This document shows, piece after piece, positions 49,031 to 58,563 of a DNA stretch of 64,000 bases. The DNA comes from Polaribacter sp. Hel_I_88 (lineage in GTDB: Bacteria > Bacteroidota > Bacteroidia > Flavobacteriales > Flavobacteriaceae), in contig NZ_JHZZ01000001.1 of the NCBI RefSeq assembly GCF_000687935.1, positions 1,984,001 through 2,048,000 on the forward strand, written 5' to 3'. Made by a program: the position numbers and the translations under genes. Positions within the stretch are counted from its first letter, which is position 1. The number at the start of each line of letters is the position of its first letter. Below the pieces are notes generated by a model. It made no database searches and was not told where the DNA came from. It was given only the letters and a program-made list of their open reading frames with translations.

Positions 49031-51307
49031 CTAAGCTATACTTTCTTTTTGTTGAGCATCTACAGCTGCTAAGGCTGCCATATTTACCATTTCATCTACG
49101 CTAGAACCTAATTGTAAAACGTGAACGGCTTTGCTTAATCCTAAAATTACGGGACCAATAGATTCTGCTCCTTGTAACTCCTTTAAAAGTTTGTAGGTAA
49201 TATTTGCAGATTCTAAATTTGGGAAAATTAACACATTTACTTTTTTACCATTCAATTTTGAGAACGGAAATTCTTTTGCTAACATTTGCGAGTTTAAAGC
49301 AAAATCTGCTTGAATTTCGCCATCTACAACCATATCAGGAAAATTGCGGTGCATATACGTAACAGCCTCTCTTATTTTTGTTGAAGTTTCGTGAGATGAA
49401 GAGCCAAAGTTAGAAAAAGACAACATTGCTACATTTGGTTTTACACCAAACATTTTTGTTAAATGGGTTGTTAACTGAACAATTTTTACCAAATCTTTAG
49501 CAGTAGGATTTACGTTAATAGTAGTATCTGCTAAAAACATTGGCCCTTGTTTCGTTAACATTAAATTACAAGCAGCAACTTTAGAAACGCCTTTTTGTTT
49601 TTCTATCAACTCTAAAATTGGTCTTACTACAGAAGGGTAAGGTCTTGAGTATCCAGTAATTAAAGCATCTGCTTCTTTTTTATTTACCATCATTGCACCA
49701 AAATAATTACGCTCGCGCATTAATTTTTTTGCTTCAGATAATGTTCTACCTTTTCGCTGTCTGCTTTTCCAGTAGGCTTCTCCATAACGATCTCTTCGTT
49801 TTTCTTCTTCATCCGTTTTTGGGTCAAAAAGTGGCACATCATCTGTAAAACCAATTTCTTCTTTTAGTTCCAGAATTACTTCTCTTCTTCCTAATAAAAT
49901 TGGGATTCCTATTTTCTCTTCATGCACTCTTTGTGCTGCTTTTAATACATCTAAATGATCAGCTTCAGCAAAAACAATACGTTTTAAATTACTTTTAGCT
50001 CGGTTATGTAGCAGTCTAATTTCTTTACTGCCAGAACCAGAACGTTCCATTAATTCCTCTCTATATTTATTCCAATCTGAAATAGGTTCTAAAGCCACTC
50101 CAGATTCCATAGCCGCTTTTGCAATTGCTGGTGGAATTTCATAAATTAATCTTGGGTCAAATGGTTTCGGAATAATATATTCTTCGCCAAAAGCCAAGCT
50201 AACTTCATCATACACAATGTTTACTTGTTCAGGCACTGTTTTTTTAGCCAAATCTGCTAAGGCATGCACAGCTGCCATTTTCATTTCCTCGTTAATTTTA
50301 GTGGCTCTAACATCTAAAGCACCTCTAAAGATAAACGGAAAACCAAGTACGTTATTTACTTGATTAGGATGGTCTGATCTTCCTGTAGCCATTACAATAT
50401 CGTCTCTTGTTGCAAGTGCCAAATCATAATCTATTTCTGGAACTGGGTTTGCCATAGCAAAAACAATCGGTTTTTTGCCCATAGATAACAGCATTTCTGG
50501 TGTTACCACATTTCCCATAGACAAACCAATAAAAACATCGGCATTTTGCATGGCTTCTTCTAACGTATGCAAATCTTGAGAGGTTGCAAATTCGGCTTTT
50601 TGTGAGGTTAAATTATCTCTATCTTTTCTGATAACACCCTTGCTATCACACATTACAATGTTTTCTCTAACAGCACCCAATTCTAAATACAAACGGGTAC
50701 AAGAAATGGCAGCAGCTCCAGCACCATTAATGACCATTTTTACTTTGGTAATGTCTTTTTTGGTGATTTCAATAGCGTTTTTTAAAGCAGCAGCAGAAAT
50801 AATAGCAGTTCCATGTTGATCATCATGCATTACAGGAATGTCTAATTCTTCCTTTAAACGTCTTTCAATTTCAAAAGCTTCTGGTGCTTTGATGTCTTCT
50901 AAATTAATACCTCCAAAAGTGGGTGCAATTGCTTTTACTGTTTCTATAAAATGCTCAACATTTTTAGAGTCTATTTCGATGTCAAAAACATCAATATCAG
51001 CAAAAATTTTGAATAATAAACCTTTTCCTTCCATAACTGGTTTTGAGGCATCTGGGCCAATATCTCCCAAACCTAAAACTGCAGATCCGTCTGTAATAAC
51101 AGCTACTAAATTACCTTTAGCAGTATATTTGTAAGCATTGTTTTTATCTTTTGCAATTTCTAAACAAGGTTCTGCAACTCCTGGAGAATAGGCTAATGCT
51201 AAATCGTGTTGCGTTGCATATTTTTTAGTAGGTACAACAGCAATTTTACCTGGTTTTGGTTTTGCGTGATATAATAAAGCTTCGTGTCTTTTTCTAGAAT
51301 CGCTCAT
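49031..51307 (-). CDS. maeB: NADP-dependent malic enzyme with phosphotransacetylase-like domain
   Basis: 758 residues from the ATG at 51307 (MSDSRKRHEALLYHAKPKPG); ten extra upstream codons overlap the -7 box and are rejected. Residues about 15-420 are the malic enzyme: YSPGVAEPCLEI, TDGSAVLGLGDIGP, MHDDQHGTAII and the Rossmann GAGAAA. From about 430 on is a phosphotransacetylase-like domain (RIVFAEADHLDVLKAAQ, MLTKQGPMFLADTTINVNPT), usual in this group and thought to be regulatory. Decarboxylates malate to pyruvate with NADPH formation. Confidence 0.96.
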   Translation of the reverse strand: MSDSRKRHEALLYHAKPKPGKIAVVPTKKYATQHDLALAYSPGVAEPCLEIAKDKNNAYKYTAKGNLVAVITDGSAVLGLGDIGPDASKPVMEGKGLLFKIFADIDVFDIEIDSKNVEHFIETVKAIAPTFGGINLEDIKAPEAFEIERRLKEELDIPVMHDDQHGTAIISAAALKNAIEITKKDITKVKMVINGAGAAAISCTRLYLELGAVRENIVMCDSKGVIRKDRDNLTSQKAEFATSQDLHTLEEAMQNADVFIGLSMGNVVTPEMLLSMGKKPIVFAMANPVPEIDYDLALATRDDIVMATGRSDHPNQVNNVLGFPFIFRGALDVRATKINEEMKMAAVHALADLAKKTVPEQVNIVYDEVSLAFGEEYIIPKPFDPRLIYEIPPAIAKAAMESGVALEPISDWNKYREELMERSGSGSKEIRLLHNRAKSNLKRIVFAEADHLDVLKAAQRVHEEKIGIPILLGRREVILELKEEIGFTDDVPLFDPKTDEEEKRRDRYGEAYWKSRQRKGRTLSEAKKLMRERNYFGAMMVNKKEADALITGYSRPYPSVVRPILELIEKQKGVSKVAACNLMLTKQGPMFLADTTINVNPTAKDLVKIVQLTTHLTKMFGVKPNVAMLSFSNFGSSSHETSTKIREAVTYMHRNFPDMVVDGEIQADFALNSQMLAKEFPFSKLNGKKVNVLIFPNLESANITYKLLKELQGAESIGPVILGLSKAVHVLQLGSSVDEMVNMAALAAVDAQQKESIA

Positions 51308-51334
51308 GCTTAAAGTTGTTTTTAAATTGACCAA

Positions 51335-51342
51335 CAAAGATA
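51335..51342 (-). promoter_or_regulatory. -7 box (TATCTTTG) for maeB
   Basis: TAnnTTTG on the minus strand, 27 bp upstream of the chosen ATG and inside the longer reading frame, which excludes the upstream start. Confidence 0.6.
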
Positions 51343-51585
51343 ATACTTAAAAATAAAGGGTAAAGTTATTTTTAGTTTTTAAAAGATGATTTTTAATAGT
51401 AATGTGTTAAATCTTTTTAAAGCAAAATTTTAGAAATCACTTTTTTTTTGATGCTAAATGCTAGGCAACTTTATCATATTTTTCTTCGTCTTTACGTAAA
51501 ATAATTAATTGATTGTTTAACAAAAAATCAACAGTTACTTGTAACAGAAACTCTAAATTTACGACCAATAAAGAAAATCAACCTA

Positions 51586-54051
51586 ATGAAAAAAATTGCT
51601 TTACTAGTTTTCCTTTTTATAAGCTCTATACAACTAGCACAAATAAAAGGTACTATAACCGATGTTAAAAACGAGCCACTTTCTTTTGTGAGTATTTATT
51701 TAGATAAAACTGTTACAGGAACTACTTCTAACGATGCTGGAGAATATGTTTTAGACATCAACAAAAAAGGAAATTATACGATTGTTTTTCAGTTTTTAGG
51801 CTATAAAACAATTAAGAAAGAGGTTGCTATAAACAATTTTCCTTTTGAATTAAATATACAATTAGAGGAGGAAGATGTTCAATTAAACGAGATTTCAATA
51901 TCAACAAAAGACAATCCAGCAAACAGAATTATTAGAAATGTAATTGCGAATAAGGATAAAAATACTGATAAATACTCAAATTATACTGCTAAATTCTATT
52001 CTCGTGGATTGACTAGAATTAAAGACGCTCCAGAAAAATTTGTAGGCATAAGTATGGGCGATTTTGGTGGAGGTTTAGATTCTACAAGAAGTGGAATTAT
52101 CTACTTGTCAGAAACTTTCTCAAATATTTCTTTTCAAAAGTCACCTAAAAAATTTAAAGAAAAAATTGTTGCTTCTAAAGTTTCTGGAGAAGATAATGGT
52201 GTAAGTTTTAATAGGGCAGAGGATTCAAATATCGATTTATATGAAAATAGTATCGAAGTTTTTAACGATTTGGTTTCGCCAATTTCTAGCAATGCTTTTA
52301 GCTATTACAACTATAAATTAGAAGGTACTTTTTATGATAATAATGGCAAATTAATCAATAAAATTAATGTGTTACCAAAACGTAAAAACGACCGAATTTT
52401 TGAAGGTTCAATTTACGTTGTAGAAGATGATTGGGCTTTGTATGGTTCAGATTTAACAACTACTGGGAAACAGGTAAACTTACCTTTTGTAAACTTTTTG
52501 GGGCTAAAACAAACCTATAATTATTCAGATAAAATAGATGCGTGGGTATTAATTGGACAAACCATAGATTTTGACATTAAATTTCTAGGATTCAAGCCAA
52601 AAGGTAAGTTTTCTTATGTGTATTCTGATTATGATTTTAATCCTGATTTTAGCGAAAAAACCTTTACAAACGAAGTATTATCTTTCGAAAAAGATGCCAC
52701 TAAAAAGGATACAACTTTTTGGAACACCTTAAGACCTGTGCCACTTACAAAAGAAGAAACGCAAGATTATTCTTTAAAAGATAGTATAAAAACGATTAGA
52801 AAATCTAAAAAATATTTAGATTCTTTAGATGTAAAAGGCAATAAATTCGGTTTGTTTGATCCTTTATCTGGGTATTCATTCCGAAATTCTTACGAAAATT
52901 GGTCTTTTTCTTACAATGGCCCTTTGCTAAGAACAGGTTTTAATACTGTGCAAGGTTTTAATGCATCTGCAGGTTTTAGTTATTTTAAAACTTTAAATGA
53001 AGAAGGCAAATGGTGGAATGCTGGCTTGAATTTTAATTATGGATTTTCTGATAAACGATTAAGACCAACGTTCTATTTCTCTAAAAAATGGGATAATTTT
53101 TCCAAACCTAGACTGTCTATTTCTGGAGGAATTGTAACACCACAATTTAATGGTAGAGATCCTATTTTTAAATTAAATAATACAATTACGTCTCTTTTTT
53201 ATAGAGATAACTTTATGAAAATATATGAAAAAACATATACAGAAGTTCAGTATTCAGAAGAAATTAAAAACGGAATTTACTTTTTTGGTTCTTTAGAATA
53301 TGCAAAAAGAACTCCACTTTTTAACACGACAGATTATTCTTTTGCAAAACAAGACACTAATGGATATACGTCTAACAATCCTTTAAATCCAACAGATTTT
53401 GAAAATAGCGCTTTTGCCGAACACAATATTGCTACTTTAAATATAGGAACAACGTTTGTATTTGGTCAAAAATATTTGAGTTATCCAGATATGAAAGTAA
53501 ATCAGGGTAATGATAAATACCCAACAATCAGTGTAAATTATATAAAACGATTTGGAGCAAGCAACACTGAGTTAAATTCAGATTTATTTTTGGCAAATAT
53601 TAGGCAGAATATTACTGCTGGTAATTTTGGTGATTTTGCATATCATATAAGAGGAGGTGCCTTTTTAAAGCAAAAAAATATTGCTTTTATGGACAAGTTA
53701 CAAGCCAATGGAAATCAATTATTGTTTCCTATTGATAGAGAATTAAACAGTTTTAATTTGCTAGATTATTATAGATATTATACCAATGATAAATATGCAG
53801 AAATGCATATGGAACACGATTTTAAAGGCTCTATTTTAGGTAAAATTCCTTTAGTGAATAAGTTAAACTTCCATTTAATTGTGGGTGGAAAAGTGTTGTT
53901 TATGGCTGATAAAAATCCGTATTCAGAATATTCTATTGGTTTAGCAAATTTAGGTTTTGGTAAATACCGTTTTTTACGATTGGAATACGTGAATGCAAAT
54001 TATGGAAATATAAATGAAAGTGGTTTGGTATTTAGAGCCAGCTTATTTTAA
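51586..54051 (+). CDS. DUF5686 outer-membrane protein with carboxypeptidase-regulatory-like domain
   Basis: 821 residues. Signal peptide (ends SIQLAQ), then a carboxypeptidase-regulatory-like beta-sandwich at about 20-100 (IKGTITDVKNEPLSFVSIYL) as in SusC-type receptors, but there is no plug domain. The remaining 700 residues match the DUF5686 group: RGLTRIKDAPEKFVGIS early on, then barrel-like strands to a C-terminal SGLVFRASLF. Probably an outer-membrane barrel of unknown role. Separate transcript by position; no good -7 box (TAAATTTA at 51553 is one base off). Confidence 0.88.
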   Translation: MKKIALLVFLFISSIQLAQIKGTITDVKNEPLSFVSIYLDKTVTGTTSNDAGEYVLDINKKGNYTIVFQFLGYKTIKKEVAINNFPFELNIQLEEEDVQLNEISISTKDNPANRIIRNVIANKDKNTDKYSNYTAKFYSRGLTRIKDAPEKFVGISMGDFGGGLDSTRSGIIYLSETFSNISFQKSPKKFKEKIVASKVSGEDNGVSFNRAEDSNIDLYENSIEVFNDLVSPISSNAFSYYNYKLEGTFYDNNGKLINKINVLPKRKNDRIFEGSIYVVEDDWALYGSDLTTTGKQVNLPFVNFLGLKQTYNYSDKIDAWVLIGQTIDFDIKFLGFKPKGKFSYVYSDYDFNPDFSEKTFTNEVLSFEKDATKKDTTFWNTLRPVPLTKEETQDYSLKDSIKTIRKSKKYLDSLDVKGNKFGLFDPLSGYSFRNSYENWSFSYNGPLLRTGFNTVQGFNASAGFSYFKTLNEEGKWWNAGLNFNYGFSDKRLRPTFYFSKKWDNFSKPRLSISGGIVTPQFNGRDPIFKLNNTITSLFYRDNFMKIYEKTYTEVQYSEEIKNGIYFFGSLEYAKRTPLFNTTDYSFAKQDTNGYTSNNPLNPTDFENSAFAEHNIATLNIGTTFVFGQKYLSYPDMKVNQGNDKYPTISVNYIKRFGASNTELNSDLFLANIRQNITAGNFGDFAYHIRGGAFLKQKNIAFMDKLQANGNQLLFPIDRELNSFNLLDYYRYYTNDKYAEMHMEHDFKGSILGKIPLVNKLNFHLIVGGKVLFMADKNPYSEYSIGLANLGFGKYRFLRLEYVNANYGNINESGLVFRASLF

Positions 54052-54063
54052 TATATTTATGGT

Positions 54064-54306
54064 ATGAATATAAAAACACTTTTTTTTGGAATCACAGCAG
54101 ATTTAGTTCAACATTCAGAACTAGATATTTCTGTAGATGAAAAAAGTACGATTGCTAGTTTTAAATCGATTTTAAAAGAAAAATATCCACAGTTAGAAAA
54201 CTTAAACTCGTATGCAATTGCTGTAAATGAAGAGTATGCTAGTGATGATTTGATTTTGAAAAATGGAGATGTTGTTGCAATTATTCCTCCTGTAAGTGGA
54301 GGGTAA
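54064..54306 (+). CDS. moaD: MoaD/ThiS-family sulfur carrier
   Basis: 80 residues ending in the obligatory Gly-Gly (VVAIIPPVSGG). Small subunit of molybdopterin synthase; its thiocarboxylated tail gives sulfur to precursor Z together with MoaE. The Moco-type assignment rests on the nearby moaE (54880). It follows the DUF5686 gene by 12 bp. A palindromic repeat copy begins two bases after its stop codon. Confidence 0.88.
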   Translation: MNIKTLFFGITADLVQHSELDISVDEKSTIASFKSILKEKYPQLENLNSYAIAVNEEYASDDLILKNGDVVAIIPPVSGG

Positions 54307-54307
54307 A

Positions 54308-54334
54308 GCCCCTTTAATTCCCCAAAGGGGAAAA
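54308..54334 (-). repeat. Palindromic three-arm repeat after moaD
   Basis: Reverse complement of the copy at 15193-15220 over 27 bases: CCCC-TTTAATT-CCCC-AAA-GGGG on the plus strand. Other copies: 9463-9490, 9577-9605, 25621-25652. Confidence 0.8.
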
Positions 54335-54376
54335 TACTCTTATGTTATTTTCTATTTGAAATTGTTGCACAAAAAT

Positions 54377-54424
54377 TCTCTGTGAATCTCTGTTTTTTTC
54401 CTCTTTGAATCTCTGTGTCTAAAC
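54377..54424. repeat. AATCTCTGTG degenerate direct repeat
   Basis: Three imperfect copies of (TTG)AATCTCTGTG in under 50 bp, next to the three-arm repeat. Low-complexity relic of the kind common in flavobacterial spacers. Confidence 0.45.
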
Positions 54425-54439
54425 TTTTTCTACAGAAAA

Positions 54440-54715
54440 TTACTTCTGCAAATATTTCTTATCAACATAAAAAGTACCAAAAGGAATTACAGAAGCAATT
54501 AAAACAATTCCCAACGTTTTATTCGTCCAATTCATTTCTTTTTTAAGGACGATTGCCAAAACAATATAAAGCATAAAAAGTATTCCATGAGGCATTCCTA
54601 GCATTTTTACATATTGTGGATCTTCTTGAAAATACTTAATTGGTGTTGCAATAAATAATAAAAGTAAGTAAGAAACGCCTTCTAAAAAACTTACAATTCT
54701 AAAGATATTTTTCAT
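54440..54715 (-). CDS. DUF3817 membrane protein
   Basis: 91 residues from the ATG at 54715; the frame runs 34 codons further upstream through sequence that contains the -7 box and lacks membrane character. Three TM helices: FRIVSFLEGVSYLLLLFIATP, GMPHGILFMLYIVLAIVL and the last VLIASVIPFGTFYVDKKYL. The SFLEGVSYL and PHGILF motifs are typical of DUF3817. Function unknown. It splits moaD from moaE on the opposite strand. Confidence 0.88.
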   Translation of the reverse strand: MKNIFRIVSFLEGVSYLLLLFIATPIKYFQEDPQYVKMLGMPHGILFMLYIVLAIVLKKEMNWTNKTLGIVLIASVIPFGTFYVDKKYLQK

Positions 54716-54793
54716 TTTTTTATGTGATGTTAATTCGATTAATTTCGATTTTTTATCAAAATTGAATCGAGAACATTTGGTTTTAAATTTCAG

Positions 54794-54825
54794 TTGCAAA
54801 AATACAACTTGTTTCACTATTTTTG
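54794..54825 (+). promoter_or_regulatory. Overlapping divergent promoters of moaE and the DUF3817 gene
   Basis: Plus strand: TTG at 54794-54796, then TATTTTTG at 54818-54825 (spacing 21). Minus strand: TATTTTTG at 54804-54797. The two -7 boxes are perfect inverted copies 13 bp apart, so the plus -33 element abuts the minus -7 box. Confidence 0.6.
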
Positions 54826-54879
54826 CCTTGAATTGAACCTGTTTCAGTATCTTTTAACTTTATTTAAGCATTTTTAGTA

Positions 54880-55302
54880 ATGATTAGAACATCCATAAAA
54901 ATAACATCAGAAAAATTAAATCTACAGGAATGTTACAGTTTTGTAGAAGATGATATTTGTGGAGGAATTACTGCTTTTATTGGCACTGTAAGAAATGATA
55001 CGCAAGGAAAGGAAGTTACACAATTAGATTTTTCTACGTACAAACCTATGGCAATAAAAGAGATGCAAAAAATTGCAGATTTGACTTTAGAGAAATTTGA
55101 TATATTTAAAATCGCCATTCATCATGCAGAAGGAATGTTGCAAATTGGCGATGTTCCTGTAATTATTACAACGTCATCCAAACATAGAAAAGCAGCCTTT
55201 TTAGCCTGTGAATTCGCTATTGATACTTTAAAAGAAACTGTTCCTATTTGGAAAAAAGAACATTTTTCTGATGGTGAAGTTTGGGTAAATGCACATCCTT
55301 AA
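54880..55302 (+). CDS. moaE: Molybdopterin synthase catalytic subunit MoaE
   Basis: 140 residues, full length. Key segments: GGITAFIGTVRNDTQGKEVTQLDF (dimer and Arg site), IHHAEGMLQIGDVPVIITTSSKHRKAAFLACEFAIDTLKE, and VPIWKKEHFSDGEVWV with the active-site lysine of the KKE motif. Adds two sulfurs to precursor Z with MoaD. Has its own divergent promoter; the other moa genes are not in the window. Confidence 0.96.
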   Translation: MIRTSIKITSEKLNLQECYSFVEDDICGGITAFIGTVRNDTQGKEVTQLDFSTYKPMAIKEMQKIADLTLEKFDIFKIAIHHAEGMLQIGDVPVIITTSSKHRKAAFLACEFAIDTLKETVPIWKKEHFSDGEVWVNAHP

Positions 55303-55327
55303 TTTTAAAAAAACTTTTGCTTCAATT

Positions 55328-56689
55328 TTAAACTGATAAAGCTGCTTGTTTCTTTAAATAAGAAGCTATAATTTTTTGAATATCGTTATTGTCTTTTTGA
55401 GGTTCTAAAAAAAACTGATAGTCTTCAGGATTTTCCAGTTGCTCAGCTTGTTGTGATTCTACATAGCCAAAACCTTTGTAAATTCCGTTTAAAATTAATG
55501 CAAAACCAGTTTCATTTTCAGTTCTACCTGTTTCTTTTAAAATAAAATTCTGTTTATTAAAGGTGATAGAATTAATAGCTTCTTGAACTCGAATATTATA
55601 ATTTTTTACAGATTCTTGATTGCAACAAATGCCTAAACAATCATCTAAAATATGCTCAGAACAATTGGCAACGTTGGTTTGTAAATGACAATATTTTGGG
55701 CATAATTTAAAATCGATACATAAAGTTTCTAAAAAAGTTCTGCATTCACCAATTGAATTGAAATTAATTACTGGGTTTGGAGCCAATTTCAGTTTATTAT
55801 AGGCTAAATGTATAATTCCTTTTTGATCTATATAAGAGAAAATTCCAAAAGTATCTTTTTTACGTTTTTGAGCGTAGTTGAATTTTGGGTATCTGTGTTT
55901 AATTTCTGAAGATTCCAACAAAAGAGCTAGTAATTCACTACCAGTTTCAGTAAAAGAAATATGTGCAGTTTCCAGACACATTTCTCTCTCTTTTTTCTTT
56001 TTATCGTAAAAATGACTGATCACTCTTTGCTTTATATTGTTGGCTTTACCAACATAAATAATTTCTTTAGCGCTATTTTTAAAATAATAAACACCAAAGG
56101 TTTCTGGTAAATTATCAACATCACTTTTATTTAAAAGTGGAGGTAAAGTGGCTTGTTTAGAACGTGGATTTAAAAAAGAATTAATCGTAAAATTAGTATC
56201 TCTTTCTAGTAATCTTCTAAACAATTCTGTGGTGGCTTCTGCATCTCCTTTTGCTCTGTGTCTCCCATTTATGGGTATTTGTTCACTGATGCAAATATTG
56301 CCTAAACTGTAAGAATTTAAACCAGGTACAATTTTTCTCGTTAAACGAACAGTACACAATTTTTTACGAACAAAAGGAAACCCTAAACTCTTAAATTCGT
56401 CTTGAATAATATTGTAATCGAAATTTACGTTATGAGCCACAAAAATAGTGTCTTTTGTAATATCGATTACTTTTTCTGCAATTTCATAAAATTTAGGTGC
56501 ATTTCTAACCATCGCATTTGTAATACCAGTAAGATTGGTAATAAATGGTGGAATATCTTGCTCAGGATTTACAAGGGTTGTGTATTCATCAAGAATTTTT
56601 TTGCCATCAAAAACAAAAATGGATATCTCTGTTATTTTTTGACCTTTTGCGCCATTTCCTGTGGTTTCTATGTCGATTACAGTGTACAA
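55328..56689 (-). CDS. DnaQ-type exonuclease fused to a UvrC-like GIY-YIG nuclease
   Basis: 453 residues. Residues 1-165: DEDDh 3'-5' exonuclease (VIDIETTGNG, FVAHNVNFDYNI, HRAKGDAEATTEL). Residues about 190-280: GIY-YIG domain (FGVYYFKNSAKEIIYVGKAN, then IKQRVISHFYDKK). Residues about 335-370: a cysteine cluster like that of UvrC (LCPKYCHLQ, DDCLGICC). Such fusions occur across Bacteroidota and resemble the mycobacterial PolIII-epsilon/UvrC (Cho-like) proteins; they probably act in DNA repair incision and trimming. Confidence 0.92.
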   Translation of the reverse strand: MYTVIDIETTGNGAKGQKITEISIFVFDGKKILDEYTTLVNPEQDIPPFITNLTGITNAMVRNAPKFYEIAEKVIDITKDTIFVAHNVNFDYNIIQDEFKSLGFPFVRKKLCTVRLTRKIVPGLNSYSLGNICISEQIPINGRHRAKGDAEATTELFRRLLERDTNFTINSFLNPRSKQATLPPLLNKSDVDNLPETFGVYYFKNSAKEIIYVGKANNIKQRVISHFYDKKKKEREMCLETAHISFTETGSELLALLLESSEIKHRYPKFNYAQKRKKDTFGIFSYIDQKGIIHLAYNKLKLAPNPVINFNSIGECRTFLETLCIDFKLCPKYCHLQTNVANCSEHILDDCLGICCNQESVKNYNIRVQEAINSITFNKQNFILKETGRTENETGFALILNGIYKGFGYVESQQAEQLENPEDYQFFLEPQKDNNDIQKIIASYLKKQAALSV

Positions 56690-56738
56690 TACTTTTTTTT
56701 AATCTGGAATTAGGTTATGAAAGTATACTTATTTTTTT

Positions 56739-56791
56739 GCTACGAATTCACGAATTATTTTTTTTAGAATAAAAATTCGTGAATTTGTGGC
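56739..56791. repeat. ATTCGTGAATT inverted repeat between rpe and the exonuclease gene
   Basis: AATTCACGAATT (56745-56756) is complementary to AATTCGTGAATT (56774-56785), with GC-TA and GTGGC at the two ends. The GCCAC-AAATTCACGAATT type is a frequent spacer relic. It may also terminate rpe. Confidence 0.55.
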
Positions 56792-56820
56792 ATTTATTTT
56801 TAAAATTATTGGTGAAATAA

Positions 56821-57477
56821 TTATCCAACAATATTTTTTAAATCTGCAATGGTTGCTGTTGGATCATCACTTCTAAAAACATAACTTCCTGCAACTAGAA
56901 CATTGGCTCCAGCTTCAATTAGTTTGTTTGCGTTTACATTGGTTACTCCACCATCAATTTCAATTTGGCAGTTAGATTCTGTAAACTCGATTAAGTGTCT
57001 TAACTGATTTACTTTCTTATACGTATTTTCGATAAATGATTGTCCGCCAAAACCAGGGTTTACACTCATAATACATACCAAATCTAAATCTGCAATTATA
57101 TCTTCTAAAACTGCAATTGGTGTATGAGGATTCAAGGCAACTCCAGCTTTCATGCCTGCTGCTTTAATAGCCTGAATTGTTCTATGCAAATGGGTACAAG
57201 CTTCATAATGTACCGTTAAAATATTGGCGCCTAAATCTGCAAATGTTTGAATGTATTGATCTGGATTTACAATCATTAAATGTACATCAATTGTTTTTTT
57301 TGCGTGTTTTGTAATCGCTTTTAAAACTGGCATACCAAAAGAAATATTAGGCACAAAAACGCCATCCATAATATCGATATGAAACCAATCTGCTTCACTG
57401 TTATTAACCATTTCTATATCTCTTTGTAAATTGGCAAAGTCTGCTGCTAAAATTGAAGGTGCAATTAAATTACTCAT
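56821..57477 (-). CDS. rpe: Ribulose-phosphate 3-epimerase
   Basis: 218 residues, standard length. TIM barrel of the pentose phosphate pathway interconverting ribulose 5-phosphate and xylulose 5-phosphate. Motifs: LAADFANL, the metal and catalytic site WFHIDIMDGVFVPNISFG, VHLMIVNP, MSVNPGFGGQ and IEIDGGVTNVN. -7 box TATCTTTG at 57505-57512 on the minus strand. Confidence 0.97.
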   Translation of the reverse strand: MSNLIAPSILAADFANLQRDIEMVNNSEADWFHIDIMDGVFVPNISFGMPVLKAITKHAKKTIDVHLMIVNPDQYIQTFADLGANILTVHYEACTHLHRTIQAIKAAGMKAGVALNPHTPIAVLEDIIADLDLVCIMSVNPGFGGQSFIENTYKKVNQLRHLIEFTESNCQIEIDGGVTNVNANKLIEAGANVLVAGSYVFRSDDPTATIADLKNIVG

Positions 57478-57504
57478 TGTATTTGTTGTGTTGTTTGTAT
57501 TTTA

Positions 57505-57512
57505 CAAAGATA
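57505..57512 (-). promoter_or_regulatory. -7 box (TATCTTTG) for rpe
   Basis: TAnnTTTG match on the minus strand 28 bp upstream of the rpe ATG. Confidence 0.55.
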
Positions 57513-57575
57513 CTAAGAAAGGAATACTTTTTTAAGAAAGCACGCTTTTAAAAGAGTTTTGAGTTTGGAACAAAA

Positions 57576-57600
57576 AAATCACTAATAGTTTTAGTGATTT
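57576..57600 (-). terminator. Terminator after the hypothetical lipoprotein gene
   Basis: AAATCACTAA (57576-57585) pairs with TTAGTGATTT (57591-57600); on the minus strand it ends in TTTTTTTG. Confidence 0.75.
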
Positions 57601-57639
57601 TAAATGCTGTTATTTTTTTGAGAATAAATTACGGGATTT

Positions 57640-58443
57640 TTAGTTGTGATATTGGGATGTTAGTTGCTGCGTTTTATTTTTTTCAATATCAGTAAGAATG
57701 TATTTTTTCGAGGTATAATCATAAGATAAAATCTGCATATTCCTTTGGTCAACCATATCGATTAAAAACTTTTCAGTTTTATGAACTTGGTTAAAAGAAA
57801 AAATAACTTTTAAATTTTTTAATTCGTTTTCGGGTAATAAATTTAATTCATTATTAATATAATTATTTATTAACTCGTCAGCTTCTGAAACAGTATATTT
57901 TGCAAGAATTATTGGTAGATTTAAATATTCTTCACATTGAGATTTTATTTTTAAATTAATTTTGTTTTGTTTTTTGTTCGGCTTTAAATTTACTTTTTCA
58001 ATTGCAAACACTAATTTTCCAGGACTTGGGTTTTTGAAATCAAATTCAATGCTTGAATTCTTTTGTTTTCGTTGGATTATGTTTTTTGCGACAGGTAGTA
58101 GTTTGTTAATTGAGTCTGAAAGTATTAAATCCTTTGAATTTTTAAAATCAAATATAGCAGAGAGAGTTTTGTTTTCACAGTCTATATTGCCACCATAATT
58201 AAAATGTAGTTCGGTTATGTAATTCTCATCAGAACTTTGTTGGGTAACTCCAAATACTAAATGAAATTCTGATTCATTGTCATACCAAGTAGGCCCAATT
58301 TTAAGTTTCAATTTTTTCTTGTTTAAATCAATAGTTCCAACATCCATTATTTCTAATTCTTTATTTTCAATTGTCGTCTTCGGTTTTGTTCCACAAGAGT
58401 TGAAAAGGAATAGAATATTTAATAATAGGATGATTTTTTTCAT
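57640..58443 (-). CDS. Hypothetical lipoprotein
   Basis: 267 residues with a lipoprotein signal (LFLFNSC, Cys17). The mature protein is rich in Lys, Asn and Ile, with alternating strands and no motif that I recognise. It is monocistronic: a terminator follows and no co-oriented gene precedes it closely. Base composition is as AT-rich as its surroundings. Envelope location is supported, function unknown. Confidence 0.78.
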   Translation of the reverse strand: MKKIILLLNILFLFNSCGTKPKTTIENKELEIMDVGTIDLNKKKLKLKIGPTWYDNESEFHLVFGVTQQSSDENYITELHFNYGGNIDCENKTLSAIFDFKNSKDLILSDSINKLLPVAKNIIQRKQKNSSIEFDFKNPSPGKLVFAIEKVNLKPNKKQNKINLKIKSQCEEYLNLPIILAKYTVSEADELINNYINNELNLLPENELKNLKVIFSFNQVHKTEKFLIDMVDQRNMQILSYDYTSKKYILTDIEKNKTQQLTSQYHN

Positions 58444-58563
58444 AGTAATTTTCGTACGGCTTAATTTTTTTATTTTTGATTTGTTACGTGAATTAAGAAA
58501 CTAATTTAGTAAATAATTAAAGACCAAGAAAATCTGATAGGATTTTTGAAAGTAGGCAAGAAG

